From NCBI GenBank assembly GCA_002105175.1, contig MCGE01000008.1, positions 496,001 to 560,000 of the forward strand: a stretch of DNA of 64,000 nt, written 5' to 3'. Below are positions 38,469 through 49,420 of this stretch, piece by piece (positions within the stretch are counted from its first letter, which is position 1; every line of letters begins with the position of its first letter). A program made the translations under genes and the position numbers. A model generated the notes under the pieces. The model was given only the letters and a program-made list of their open reading frames with translations, did no database searches and had not been told where the DNA came from. The stretch comes from Absidia repens (taxonomy: Eukaryota; Mucoromycota; Mucoromycetes; Mucorales; Cunninghamellaceae).

Positions 38469-40343
38469 ATGTCAAACAAAAATCTGGATAACAGCGTCTA
38501 CCAATACCTTGTGGAAAATGGACAAGAAGCTGCCGCAAAAGCCTTCAAGAAAAGTGCCAAGGTAAGTAGTAGCATTCCTGGATTGACTTGAGAGAAAAGA
38601 AAAGTCTCGAGGGTTGGGGCAGAGACAGGGGAAACACTTGATAGATCGCTAACCTATTTCTCGGCTTTGTTATGTATTGTTTTATTGGATAGATCAAGGA
38701 TGCCTCCAAGTCTTCTTCTTTGAAAACTATCTTTTCTGATTATCAAGACCAGTAAGTATCAGAGTTTTCAACTTGCCAGGTCCAAACATATGAATCTAAC
38801 TTGTTCCTCTCACCCTTTGTTTTTTTTAAAAAAAATTACTAGGCATCCTACCAAAGAATCTGAATCTTCTTCTTCCTCCTCTTCTTCCAGCTCTGATTCT
38901 GACTCTGACTCTGATTCTGATTCCGATTCTGATTCTGATGAACCTATGACCGAAGCTCAAACTGAACAAGTCAAGAAGGCTGATGCAGATAGCTCCTCCT
39001 CTTCGGATGATAGCAGTGATAGCTCAAGCGACAGCGATTCTTCCTCAGATGATGAACCTATGGCTGAACAAAAATCAAGTGATGTGACCAAGGCTAGTAA
39101 CAAAGACTCCTCTTCCTCTGACAGCGACAGCAGCAGCAGCAGCAGCGATTCTGATTCTGATTCTGATGACGACGACAAAAAGGATGCTATGGATGTTGAT
39201 CAAGAAACCAAGGCCGATAGCAGCAGCAGCAGCAGCAGCAGCAGTGACTCTGATTCGTCTGACAGCGACAGCGACTCTGATGATGAAGAAGAAAAGGAAA
39301 CCAAGGTAGAAGAAGTCAAGGTGGTGGCCGAAGAAACCAAGGCCGACAGCAGCAGCGACTCCGATTCATCATCCTCAAGCGACAGCGACTCTGATGATGA
39401 CAAGGAAGAAACTAAAGCCGACAGCAGCAGCAGCAGTGATTCCGACTCTTCAAGCGACAGCGACTCTGATGATGACAAGGAAGACGCCAAGGTGGAAGAA
39501 ACCAAGATCGACAGCAGCAGTGACAGCAGTGATTCCGACTCTTCTTCAAGTGACAGCGACTCGGATGATGACAAGGAAGAAAAAAAGGTCGAAGAAACCA
39601 AGGCCGACAGCAGCAGCAGCAGCAGCAGTGACAGCAGTGATTCCGACTCTTCTTCAAGCGATAGCGACTCTGATGATAAAAAGGAAGAAACCAAGGCCGA
39701 TAGCAGCAGCAGCGATTCCGACTCGTCTTCCAGCGACAGCGACTCCTCATCAAGCGATAGCGATTCTGACGACGATGAAGATAAGAGCAAAGACACCAAG
39801 GTAGAAGAAACCAAGGCTGATAGCAGTAGCGATTCCGACTCCTCAAGTGATTCCTCAAGCGACGATTCATCTGACTCTGATTCTGACTCCTCATCCTCGT
39901 CTGACGAAGAAATGGAAGAAGAAAAGGAAGAAATCAAGGTAGAGACCATCAAGCGAAAGGTTGAAGAAACTATTGTAGAAGCACCTGAAGCGAAGAAACC
40001 CAAAATCAAGTAAGTCAAAAAAAAAAAAAAAAGGTGAAATGCTTATAGCACGCTTATTGATTTTCCGTTGGTTTTTTATCATAGTGGAAAGCGACAACCA
40101 GGCACCCCATTCCAACGTGTGCGACCCGAAGAAGTGACCTTCGATGATGATCGATTACGCGACAATACCTATGTATCAAAGGGTGGTTCTGACGAACAAT
40201 CCTATGGCTGGAAAGCACATCAAGATTTAATCAAAACTCGTGGTGATAAATTCCGAGCCGAAAAGAACAAAAAGAAGCGTGGATCTTACCGCGGTGGACA
40301 AATCTCGATGGAAAGCCACAGCATCAAATTCAACTTTGATTAG
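38469..40343 (+). CDS. SRP40: Nucleolar phosphoprotein SRP40/NOLC1 (Nopp140-like)
   Basis: A nucleolar and Cajal-body chaperone of box C/D and H/ACA snoRNPs. The exons are 38469-38561, 38693-38751, 38843-40009 and 40085-40343, and all phases fit. The N-terminus has a LisH-like helix (VYQYLVENGQEAAAKAFKK). The long central part is about ten modules of Ser/Asp acidic clusters separated by basic or mixed spacers of the type KEETKADSS and KVEETKADSS, the usual CK2-phosphorylated Nopp140 pattern. The C-terminus is the conserved SRP40 domain: GTPFQRVRPEEVTF, LRDNTYVSKGG, YGWKAHQDLIKTRGDKFRAE and the basic KNKKKRGSYRGG. Antisense ORFs are compositional shadows. Confidence 0.96.
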
Positions 40344-40945
40344 TTTAGTTTTATTAATATCTTCTTTCATTTTTTTTTCCTTGCACGCACACTCACACAT
40401 ATACATGCATTATGTTTCTCTTCCTTCCCCTTCACTTACCCTTTTGTGATGTATTTATTAGAACACTATCAACCTATCAAGCAATCAATCCATTTTTTTA
40501 TATTTCTTTGTTATGTTTTTTCTTACTCATTTCATCTTTTATACTACACTTTATTTTTATCAATAAACGACATCCATTTTTTTGTATTAATTCGTTGTCT
40601 TGGTTTTTTTTTTTTTTACTCAATTCATTATCAATAAACAGTTAATCGATCTATTCAAACCAAATGTATATTATTATTGATGCAATTGAATTCCAACAGA
40701 GTGTGTGGGATTTTATAGTTGGTGTAACGTTCAGGTTTTCCAATTGTAAGTGGTCCGCATGACTCGGTCAATTCAAATACGTGTGTTTTCTCGCCCTATT
40801 TTTATTCAGTATCTTTTTTTTCCACCCCTTTTTTATTTCTCCCTTTTCTTCCCTCGTTTTTTTCTTCTTCTTTTTATTTTATACTTTATACTTTTTATTT
40901 TTATTGTTATTATTTTTTTTCCTTTATTGTCAATTTTGAAAAAAT
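40344..40945. other. Intergenic: SRP40 3' flank and CCCH gene promoter
   Basis: Very T-rich with several AATAAA motifs, for example near 40561 and 40632. The 40750-40940 part is a pyrimidine-rich leader for the CCCH gene. No other gene is seen. Confidence 0.5.
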
Positions 40946-41964
40946 ATGAATGAACACTCGTTTCTCTTTGATGATACAACCAGTGGAAGTACAAACGATG
41001 CTTTTAGTATTCATCAATTATCCAAAAGTTCGCCTTCACAACTTCCTCCCTTCCTTTTTAAAAGAACATCACGACAAGACAATTTACCTTCTTTGCCTCA
41101 ACAGCCTTCAAAACGTAAGCTAGATGAATTCCAACCTACTTGCAGGACACCTATGTTTGAATTGCGTTGCTAACTTTTTTTTTTTTTTTTTTTTTTGTAG
41201 CACCATCATTAGCTCATGTACCCTGCAAGTTCTTCAAACAAGGTACTTGCACTGCTGGGGCAAATTGCATCTTCTCCCACAATCCTGACCCTACTTCTGA
41301 AACTGCGGTGTGTCGGTATTATCTTAAAGGGACTTGCAAGTTTGGAACAAAGTGTGCCTTGTTACATACGTTGGGCGCCTCGGCTATGGATGGACCGGGT
41401 GTGAGAAATGGAGCGGTACCTGGTAGAAAAGGACAAGCACGCCAACAACAGCAACAATATCAACTTTATGGATCACCTTCCTCCAATGATTTTGGGACTT
41501 CACCACAACAACATATATCACCGGACTCAGCATATAGTACCTCATTTGGTAGATTACATTCTTTACAGCAGCGACAACAACAACGACAACAGAAACAGCG
41601 AATGTACTCTTCCTCATCTTCATCAGGCTTATTGGATCGAAATAGTATTGGCAACGAAATGGACCTCTCTTATGATGATGTGAATGATGCCATGTTACCT
41701 TCATCTCTCAACGATCTACTGACTCCTTCGGAGCTGCAATCAAGAAGAGCACGGGAACAAGAGGATCTGCTGATGGAATACTCAAGTCCTCCTTCGAACG
41801 GTCAAGCTTGGTCGATGAGGAACGGTGGTCACTCTATCAGCTCTCCAGTTTCTACTCCTACTATGCCAGTTAGTCGTCAAAGATATCAACAACAGCAGCA
41901 ACAGCAGCAACAGCAGCAACAGCAGCAACAACAGTATCAACGTCATCAGCAGCAATTACAGCAA

Positions 41965-41996
<32 letters not shown>

Positions 41997-42462
41997 ACAA
42001 CAACAACAACAGCAGCAGCAGCAGTCGTCATCCATGTTAATGATGAAAGGCGGGTGGTCCGTTCCTCTTCATATGGCGAATAACAATACTACTACGACTA
42101 CAATGGAATCACCGTTCTCTACTAGTTCTGGGACTTCATGGAAATGGATAGACGAGGATACAATGAAACCAGCTTCATCCTCAACAACAACCACAGGCGG
42201 CATTCTCGGCACCACTTCTACACCGGCCACTTCAGCAACGGTAGCTACTGCATCTTCCTCTGATCAAGATCCATTCGATTTTAACGATGACGACGTGCAA
42301 TTTTTTATGGAAGAGGATCACTTTTCTGACCCGCAACGCTCTTCACCGCCCATATTACAGCAACAGCAGCGCCATCAGCAAGACAATAAAGCGACCACTC
42401 CTTTTATATTCCCTTTTCTGTTTTCTTCATCTACCCCCTCCTCTAATGTATCAAAGCCTTGA
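40946..42462 (+). CDS. CCCH zinc-finger protein (Lee1-like) with polyglutamine tracts
   Basis: A probable RNA-binding protein. The exons are 40946-41114 and 41201-42462; the intron has a T tract of about 21 nt before its TAG acceptor. Two tandem C-x7-C-x5-C-x3-H fingers lie just after the splice: CKFFKQGTCTAGANCIFSH and CRYYLKGTCKFGTKCALLH. The spacing and the lead sequence HVPCKFFKQGTC resemble the fungal Lee1-type CCCH proteins. The rest (about 350 residues) is Gln/Ser/Thr-rich, with long CAG/CAA polyglutamine tracts at 41887-41931 and 41950-42023 and an acidic DDDVQFFMEEDHF patch near the end. The targets are unknown. Confidence 0.86.
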
Positions 42463-42918
42463 TTTGTTTAGTATCTTTTATTATTATTATTATTCTTATT
42501 ATATATATATGTGTGTGTGTGTTTTTTTTTCGCTCCCCTCCTCCCCCTATCCTTTCCCCTTCTCTCTTTAGATAGTATATTTCTCTCTTTTCTTATTTCT
42601 TTTACATATATTTTACATCTATTCCTTTTCTCTCTCACTCTCCTTCTCTCACCAAAAAAAAAAAAAAAAAGAATGACTAGTTGTTTATAATTTGAAAAAC
42701 TAACAATAAAAAAAAAAGTTGCCTTTTATTCTAAATCTTTTTGCCCCTCCCAATAGCATGTGCATGTTGGTGAACAATGCAAAATTTTGATGGCGTGTGC
42801 GGGATTCATCATAAATTGTGGCGGGGAGTGAATATTGCACAAAAAAACAAATAGTTGATGTGGTCCTTTTTTTTTTTTTGTGTGTGTGTCAGTGTGTGTG
42901 TTGTGTTGTGTACAGAAA
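42463..42918. other. Intergenic: CCCH 3' flank and WDR92-like promoter
   Basis: It contains ATT, AT and GT microsatellites around 42480-42520, C/T-rich runs, an A tract near 42654-42670, and a T plus GT run (42868-42900) just before the WDR92-like start. No gene is seen. Confidence 0.5.
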
Positions 42919-44369
42919 ATGGATCCATTGAATTTGATCACAAAAGAATTGGCTTTTACTGCTTATGATGTCAAGTGGGTTCCTTCTTCAGCAAGGATAT
43001 GTGCGGTGGGGGCGACGGGTGATGCTACAGGAAAAATCGCTATTTTTGACATGGACAGTAAAGTGCTTGCCCTCACTTCTGAAGTAAGTATTAATTACCA
43101 ACGATCGAAATATTGTTGGATATTCACTTTTTTTTTCGTCTCTAATCTCCAATCTCTTCCTGCCTTTTCTTTTTATTATTAGACTGAAACGGGCTCTCCT
43201 TTTCGATGTTGTACATTTGGCGCAGCGGATTCTCATACACGACATCTTGCCACAGGGGATTTCAACGGCGATTTGACCTTATGGTAAAAAATGAAGCATG
43301 AGTTGACTATAGCGTATACATGCAACAAAATTGATTTGGTTGTTAATCCCTTTTCTTCTTCGAATTAGGGATACGCAAAGACTCGATATTCCAATAGAAA
43401 CAACGAAAGCTCATGACAGTATCATCCATACCATAGACGGTGTTGACAACAGCTCTAGAGAACTGGTGACAGGCGGTAGGGATGGACTAGTGAAAGTATG
43501 GGACACAAGACAATTACAATCCTCGGTAGCTACCATTCGAGCCCTTCCTTCAACCGAAAAACCATCTTTCAACCCCAATGAAGTCTGGGCGGTAGCGTTT
43601 GGTAACTATCTTATCTGGCGAAATAGTATGGTCATTATCATGATCTAACTCTCTTTTCGTTTTCTTTTTTTTTTTACAATCGCCCTCTCTCCCTCCTCCG
43701 TCTATCATAGGTAACTGGGAACAATCATCACAAAGGGTTATTGCTATTGGTTATGATCATGGTGTTGTACGATTATTTGATCTTGTTGCCGGCTCGTATA
43801 TATGGGAAACAAATCTTGGGAATGGTGTAAGTTTGCTTTTTTTTTTTTTTAGAGGCAAGGGACCCTTTGTGTTGAGTCAATGAATTTTCTGACAGGGAAT
43901 TTATTTTATATTCAAACATGTAGGTATGCTCACTTGATTTTAGCAAACAAGACCCGAAAAAGCTGGTGGCTAGTACCTTGGCTGGGGCGTTTGTGATTCA
44001 ACTCTCCGATGGCAAAACTACAAAACTAGAGGTAAATGATGGGAGGCGGTTGTCCTGATATAGAGTGGTTCTGTGTACTAAACACTTTTGTAATGGGATG
44101 GCGTTTTTTAGTCACCGGTTGATACTACATTATGGGCTACTCAACATGCGCCATCAACACAGGATGAATATTTTGCAATTGCAGCAGGCAATGGTACGGT
44201 TAGCTTATGGGATCACAACAATTTGGCAAAACCTGTAGGATCATCAACAATCACAAATCATCCTGTCACCTCTCTCGACTGGCATCCGACTAAGAAGGGC
44301 TTGTTTGTATGTAGTGCTTTTGATCAGACTGTTAGATTAGGTTATGTAAAAAATTTACTGTTGAAATAA
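42919..44369 (+). CDS. WDR92: WDR92/DNAAF10-like WD40 protein
   Basis: A WD40 propeller that, in animals and algae, works with the R2TP/prefoldin-like complex in dynein arm preassembly. The match runs along the whole length: YDVKWVPSSARICAVG, GKIAIFDMDSK, FRCCTFGAADSHTRHLATGD, GDLTLWDTQRLDIPI, HTIDGVDNSSRELVTGGRDG, VKVWDTRQLQ, EVWAVAFGN, VIAIGYDHGVVRLFDL, WETNLGNGVCSLDFSKQDPK, TTLWATQHAPSTQDEYFAIA, HPVTSLDWHPTKKGLFVCSA and FDQTVRLGYV. About six introns are present. An in-frame ATG at 42880 would add 13 Cys/Val residues from the GT repeat; 42919 is the better start. Its role in a fungus without flagella is open. Confidence 0.9.
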
Positions 44370-44865
44370 AGTTTTGTGTGGTATATGTAGAGTATATGTA
44401 TGTGTATTTGAAGCTTTTATCTGTCTTTTATGTTGATATGTTTTTGTTGTCTCGACTTATGGTGATTTATCATTGTGTATGCCATTGTCTTGCTAAGTAT
44501 GCTTGAAATAGGGCTGTGTATCATGAGTTGAATCATGTGGTTGGTTGTTTTTTTTTTGTGAACAGACATTTCAAAAAGAAGGAAAAATGGAAGACTAGTT
44601 AAGATATTAATTGAATAAATATTTTTTTATTGATGGACAAATAATACAATATGGGTCTACTATAACTACGACATAACTACATGATGATGATATGATGGAA
44701 AGAATGATAATAATGGCAAAATGTAAAGGGATAGAGGTTGATGATAAAAGATAAAAATAAAAAGACAGCTACAATACGATGGGAAATAACAAAAAGCTGT
44801 ATATTTGGTATGGGAGAGAAAAGGGTGGTGGTGTGGTGTGGTGTCGCTAAAGAGAAAAAGGGAAT
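44370..44865. other. Convergent 3' region (WDR92-like / UTP11)
   Basis: Both genes terminate here. Plus-strand AATAAA near 44613 and A/T-rich sequence are present. I see no gene. Confidence 0.5.
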
Positions 44866-45625
44866 CTATCGCTTTCGATCCGCCTTCCATTTGTATACTG
44901 CCAAGCCCATCTTGTCAACACCGACTTTCTTTTTGTCGCCCTTGCCTGTCAAAGCCTTTTGAATTTGTAGTTCCCGTTCGGCACGTTTCAATCCTTTTTC
45001 ACGTTGCTTTCTTGATTCCAACTCCTTATACTTCATTTCACGAGATCGTTTCATTTCCTATTACAAAACCCATACCAATAATATTAATACCGAACAAAAA
45101 ATCACATTATCCCTCCTATGACGCTTTTTACCTTGATTTCTTCTCTGCTAAGAACATCGTCAAGAGAAGCTTCTTTTAATGTATCCAGACGAGGTCGGTT
45201 GAATTTACGGTTCACCAATTCAGGTGCTGTGTCAAGATGCTTCACCACGTCGAATTTCTTGGCTTGGCTTTCAGAATCGACAAAGACAACATGTTTGTTT
45301 CGCTTTGTTGGTGTATGGTCTTGTTCGCCTTCATCCAAGAAGTGCAATGATTCTTGTAATTTTTCCATTTTCTAAAACGAGAACGGCGGAGATGAGCATC
45401 CAGTTACTGATAATATCTCCTATGCAAACGCTACTGCTTCTTTTTTTCTTACCTTCTTGCTGACATCCCGTTGGAATTTGATGTAGTTTTTATCTTGGCT
45501 TTTCATGAGTTGCACCATTTCGTCAGGGAGTTCTTCGTTCCGTTTTTGAATATGGACACCATTCTACCGGGTGAGCGAGATACAAGAAAAACAATAGTGA
45601 GTATGTTGGTTTCCTTTCTATTGTG

Positions 45626-45663
<38 letters not shown>

Positions 45664-45884
45664 TTTGTTTGTGAATTGATCATTTTGAAGTAGAATTCAT
45701 CAGGATTTCGGAAGAGGGCCTTTTCCCGGAGTGCCTTGAGTCGTTTTTGTTTACCATGATAGTCCCTGGCACGTTGCAAGTAATCTTTCTTCTTTTCGAG
45801 AAGGCCAAGCTTTTCACGACTAGCCAGTTGACCACGCTCTTTGTGATTGCGGCGCTGGACAACGTTTCTGAGGGATGTTGACAT
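44866..45884 (-). CDS. UTP11: U3 snoRNA-associated protein UTP11
   Basis: A component of the small-subunit processome needed for 18S rRNA processing. There are four exons on the minus strand. The first (45884 to about 45662) encodes [35 protein letters not shown] and [17 protein letters not shown]. The next (near 45563-45453) gives [20 protein letters not shown]. The third (about 45371-45132) gives [32 protein letters not shown] and [20 protein letters not shown]. The last (about 45056-44866) is a Lys/Arg-rich coiled tail ending in YKWKADRKR. The length and motif order are those of UTP11. Intron 1 carries an AT dinucleotide run (45629-45658). The in-frame Met at 45899 adds five residues and is less likely. 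Confidence 0.95.
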
Positions 45885-46356
45885 TTGAAGGGTGATCAAG
45901 TGAAAAAAAAAAAGTCGGTGGAAGAGATCTTTGAACAGAAAAAAATTGAATCCATCAGTGTTATTCTAAGCCACTGTCGGCATTTTAAATCTAAATTTCA
46001 TGCATTTTGGTTTGCATCCACCCGTCGCTGCCTGCGTATTGCCATTATCAAATCGCTTGCAAAATAGAGAATAAAAAATGAGGATTATCAAATTTGCTGA
46101 TGCGCAATGTAAACACAATGGCAAAGTCTCTATCAAAGCATGTCAGTAGATATCATAGTGTTTCATCCACCCACCCAACCCCACTTCCCAACATATGTTC
46201 CTTCCACAACTTTATCCCATTTCCTAAATCACATTCTCAATAGGCATTATGATAACTATTTTTTTTTTATTTTATTTGATCATCAAATAAGTAAAATAAC
46301 ATGACAAATTTCTATACTACAAATAACACACTCACAAAAAGCTAACTAACTAAAAT
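45885..46356. other. Intergenic: UTP11 promoter and uL10m 3' flank
   Basis: Non-coding sequence between two minus-strand genes. AT-rich sequence lies around 46258-46330 at the uL10m 3' end. Nothing else is seen. Confidence 0.5.
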
Positions 46357-47177
46357 CTAAATACGTCGATCCAAAATACTATGCACTTCATTCGCAGGAG
46401 CTTCCAAAGTACGCAACAATTGACGAGCAGGTGATTCAAGGGTACCCAATAATTCGGCGCGGACATGATCCAATCCAGGAAGTTGGACAATCTTAGTCAC
46501 ATCTTGTTGAGTCAGTAAAGTTTGATCCATCTTACCACCCAAAAGCACCATCTTTTTGTTCTTGGTTAGGATATCCGTTACGGCTTTCAAAAGTTGAGGG
46601 TACTCGGCATCAGCAGCGTTGGTGGTCAACACACAGCTGGGTCCACTGACCAAAGGCTCAAGGTTGGCGAATTCCGTTGATCGTAACACGGCACCCATAA
46701 CACCTGCTCGGAGTACGGTCAATTTTGAAGGACCATTAGCCGTCATAAGATCTTGTCGTAGTTGTGTGAATTCCTTGACGGTCAAGTTGTTGTGCTGGAA
46801 AACGAAGAAGACCCGGTTGTCTTTGACGAGAGATTCGTATTGTTGGTGAAGGTAGGTACGTCGAGGAGGATGAGTTTTCTTGACAGCTGTCTTGGCAGTC
46901 GTAGCATCTACGTAAAAGCAAAAATGAAAAGACAATCGCTCATGAGATAGTGCCCCACTTTCAAGTTTTTATAAACGATGAAATAATCGAGTCGGTGACT
47001 TACAGGCACGCTGGAAGCTTGGTTGTAAAAATTTCAAGTGTTGTTGAAGTGTGGAACCTATCACCAAAATAAAGAAAAATAAGTTTATTAATTTCTGAAT
47101 ACTTTCACAAATATAAAAGGTGAACCAAAGTGAGTCATATGACTTCAACTGGATTACATACCTGTTCGTAAAGACAT
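46357..47177 (-). CDS. Mitochondrial ribosomal protein uL10m
   Basis: A mitochondrial large-subunit protein of the L10/P0 family, the anchor of the bL12 stalk; it corresponds to MRPL10 in animals and Mrpl11 in yeast. Exon 1 is only 16 nt (47177-47162). Exon 2 (about 47049-47005) and exon 3 (46911-46357) join to give MSLRTGSTLQQHLKFLQPSF then QRAYATTAKTAVKK, a clear presequence. The L10 core follows: FFVFQHNNLTVKEFTQLRQD, LRAGVMGAVLRSTEFANLEP, VLLGGKMDQTLLTQQDVTKI and LPGLDHVRAELLGTLESPAR. The ending, LEAPANEVHSILDRRI, fits the mitochondrial form. There are no acidic stalk repeats, so it is not cytosolic P0. Confidence 0.92.
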
Positions 47178-49420
47178 GTTGTAATAGCTTGAATGTATGT
47201 AAAAACAGAAAGTGGAAAAAAAAAATGACAGAACAGGGTGGTCAAACAAAAAATATAAAAAATGAACGATAGTCACGTAACTCCGCCCTGCCCCTGGCGG
47301 CTTCTCCCAATTTTTTTGATTTTTTTTTCTTAAGTGGGTTAAACTTCCGCCCAAATTTAAAGATTTCAAGGATAGGAAGGGTGCTCTAGGCGATCCGAGT
47401 GGGCGCTCCCATTCATGCTCTAATAATATGACATTTATCTCTTTTGATTTTATTATTCCAATGCCTCATATATCAGTATCAGAAATTTAACACCAGAGAC
47501 ACCTTTTCGGGTGCTACTTTGCCATCATATATATTTCACATAAACTTCCTGATAGAGAATGTTCCATTAATACACACAATTTTCAGGGTAACATGTAATA
47601 CAATGCTGAATTGCTTTCACATAGCACTGGCTGGATACCTTTTTCCTAATTTATAGGCTGATACCTAATTATTTTATTGTTTTGCTTAAAAAACATGAAA
47701 ATTTGGGTCTCGAAATCATTCAATATAGCTGTCCCTTCGGTTCCAATCTAATCCACAGCGCCCAGATTATTACTCTCTCGCAATTCAACCTGAACGTCCC
47801 TCCACTCAAATATGTATGCGTATTCAGCAGAGGTTCACATTAGCGATATCAACAGGAAAACGAAATTGCATTGCTATTGTGGGCAATATCGTTATTCTGG
47901 TGTGTGTATCCATGTTATATCTAGCAATACAGCAGGCTTCTGGAATTGTCTTCTATATTTTTTTAATATCGAAAAAACAAAAGGAAAGCGGTCAGAACTC
48001 CAGTGCAAAAAGAGGTTTCAAAGCCCGCCCACGTGAAGTATTTTTTTTCTCTTAATTTTTCTCATTTTTTCCCCTCTCTCTTCCTTTTCACTTTTTTTTT
48101 AATTATTTTTTTTTATTCATTATTTTAGCCTCCTGAAGTCATGATGATATCAGATTAGCGTTGGGACTAGTTTAGATGGGTTTTCAGCTCAGGGATTGCA
48201 ACTTGCGTGGGGAAACCCTTTCATTTTGATTCCTAGATTCAAGACCACCATTAGTTGGCTTTCTGGAGCCTTCATTAGCTTAGTTTAGTTTGTCCCATAG
48301 TTTGTAGATACAACAGAATAAATATGTTTGTTTTTAATTCCTTCAACGAAGTATGTCCCATTAGACTCTCTTATGTCGTGCGCAATACATTTCTCTTTAT
48401 ATTACCATCCAACCAGTTTGTTTGCGCTGACTGTTGTATTGCTTCAATAACGAATATACCCTTTTGTCTTTTTCATGCCTTGTGCATCATATTAGCGCCC
48501 ATTTCACAATTGTCTCTTTAGATTAGTGTTTATCTTTTTTCAAATCTCACATTTGTCTCTCTCATGCTTTCTCCAGTAGATCCTTCCCTTAATTCGTTCA
48601 CATAATGAATCTCCTCATCTTTAGTTTTAGAATCTACCAGTATGCTTTAATAAAATATACCTCTTTATTCATCATCATTTGACCCATATAATAGTAAATA
48701 ATGTTACTGTTGTGGCTGTTTGGTGAGTGTTTTTCCAAACACTTGCTCTCTAAAGTTATCCGCTACGACTATTCCCGCCCCCGTGTACCAAGATACCCAT
48801 GCTCGACCAGTCATATAAATAAATATACATAGTTATGTGTGGGTAGCGGTCGCTCTAGATCAATTTACATTATTCCTAGTCCAACTATGATTACTTTTCC
48901 CTGCCTCCTGATGCTTAGCGTCCCATTGACAACTCTAGGTTACGTATTATATGAAATGTGCCATATTTCTCTCTCTCTCAACTTAGACCGTGACGCCAGC
49001 GTAACATCCACTAGACTGGAGATATGGTGAATATCTAGTCCGATATATTTGTTTTATTTCATTTTTTACTTCTACTTTTATTGCATGTGTAAACCATACG
49101 CAAATTCCATACCCAAATTTGCTCACCTTTTGTGATCGCCAGGAACAACCAACATTTAAATCCACCACTCTATTCTAGCCCACATCAATTCAATGATAGG
49201 CTAACATCTACCTCACTACCCTTTCTCACTGTGATTAACAGCTAGCTTTCATCACAAAGTCAACAATCCGCCCCCTCGAGAACTTCCATCAATACAAATA
49301 AATATTCTACTTTTTTTGAAAGATTCGGCCAGGCGAATAATTTTTTATTCATGATAGATAAATTCTAGATACAACTATAAAAAATACATAAATGGACTAT
49401 ATGACTATAAGGATCACCAA
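47178..49420. other. Intergenic with one repeat copy
   Basis: It holds the promoter of uL10m (-), a repeat copy at 48024-48840, and the 3' flank of UVSSA (-). Short ORFs, for example 47816-48055, do not look like proteins. No RNA gene is recognised. Confidence 0.55.
48024..48840 (+). repeat. Interspersed repeat, copy 5 (full length)
   Basis: It starts with CCCGCCCACGTGAAGT at 48024, followed by a long T/C-rich tract. Next come GATTAGCGTTGGGACTAGTT, GGGTTTTCAGCTCAGGG and GGGGAAACCCTTTC (48178-48222), ACCATTAGTTGGCTTTCTGG and GAATAAATATG. CTCTTTAGATTAGTGTTTATC, TAATAAAATATACCTC and a right end with CATATAAATAAATATAC (about 48812-48828) follow. It is the best full-length match to the 34 kb copy. 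Confidence 0.75.

Noticed and set aside
38957..40018. Long minus-strand ORFs opposite SRP40 (Ser/Leu/Glu-rich)
   Set aside because: They are shadows of the Ser/Asp codon repeats; the plus strand has clear conserved ends and correct splice phases.
22436..48840. The repeat copies as LTRs of one intact retrotransposon
   Set aside because: No reverse transcriptase, integrase or gag-like frame lies between any two copies; only ordinary genes do.
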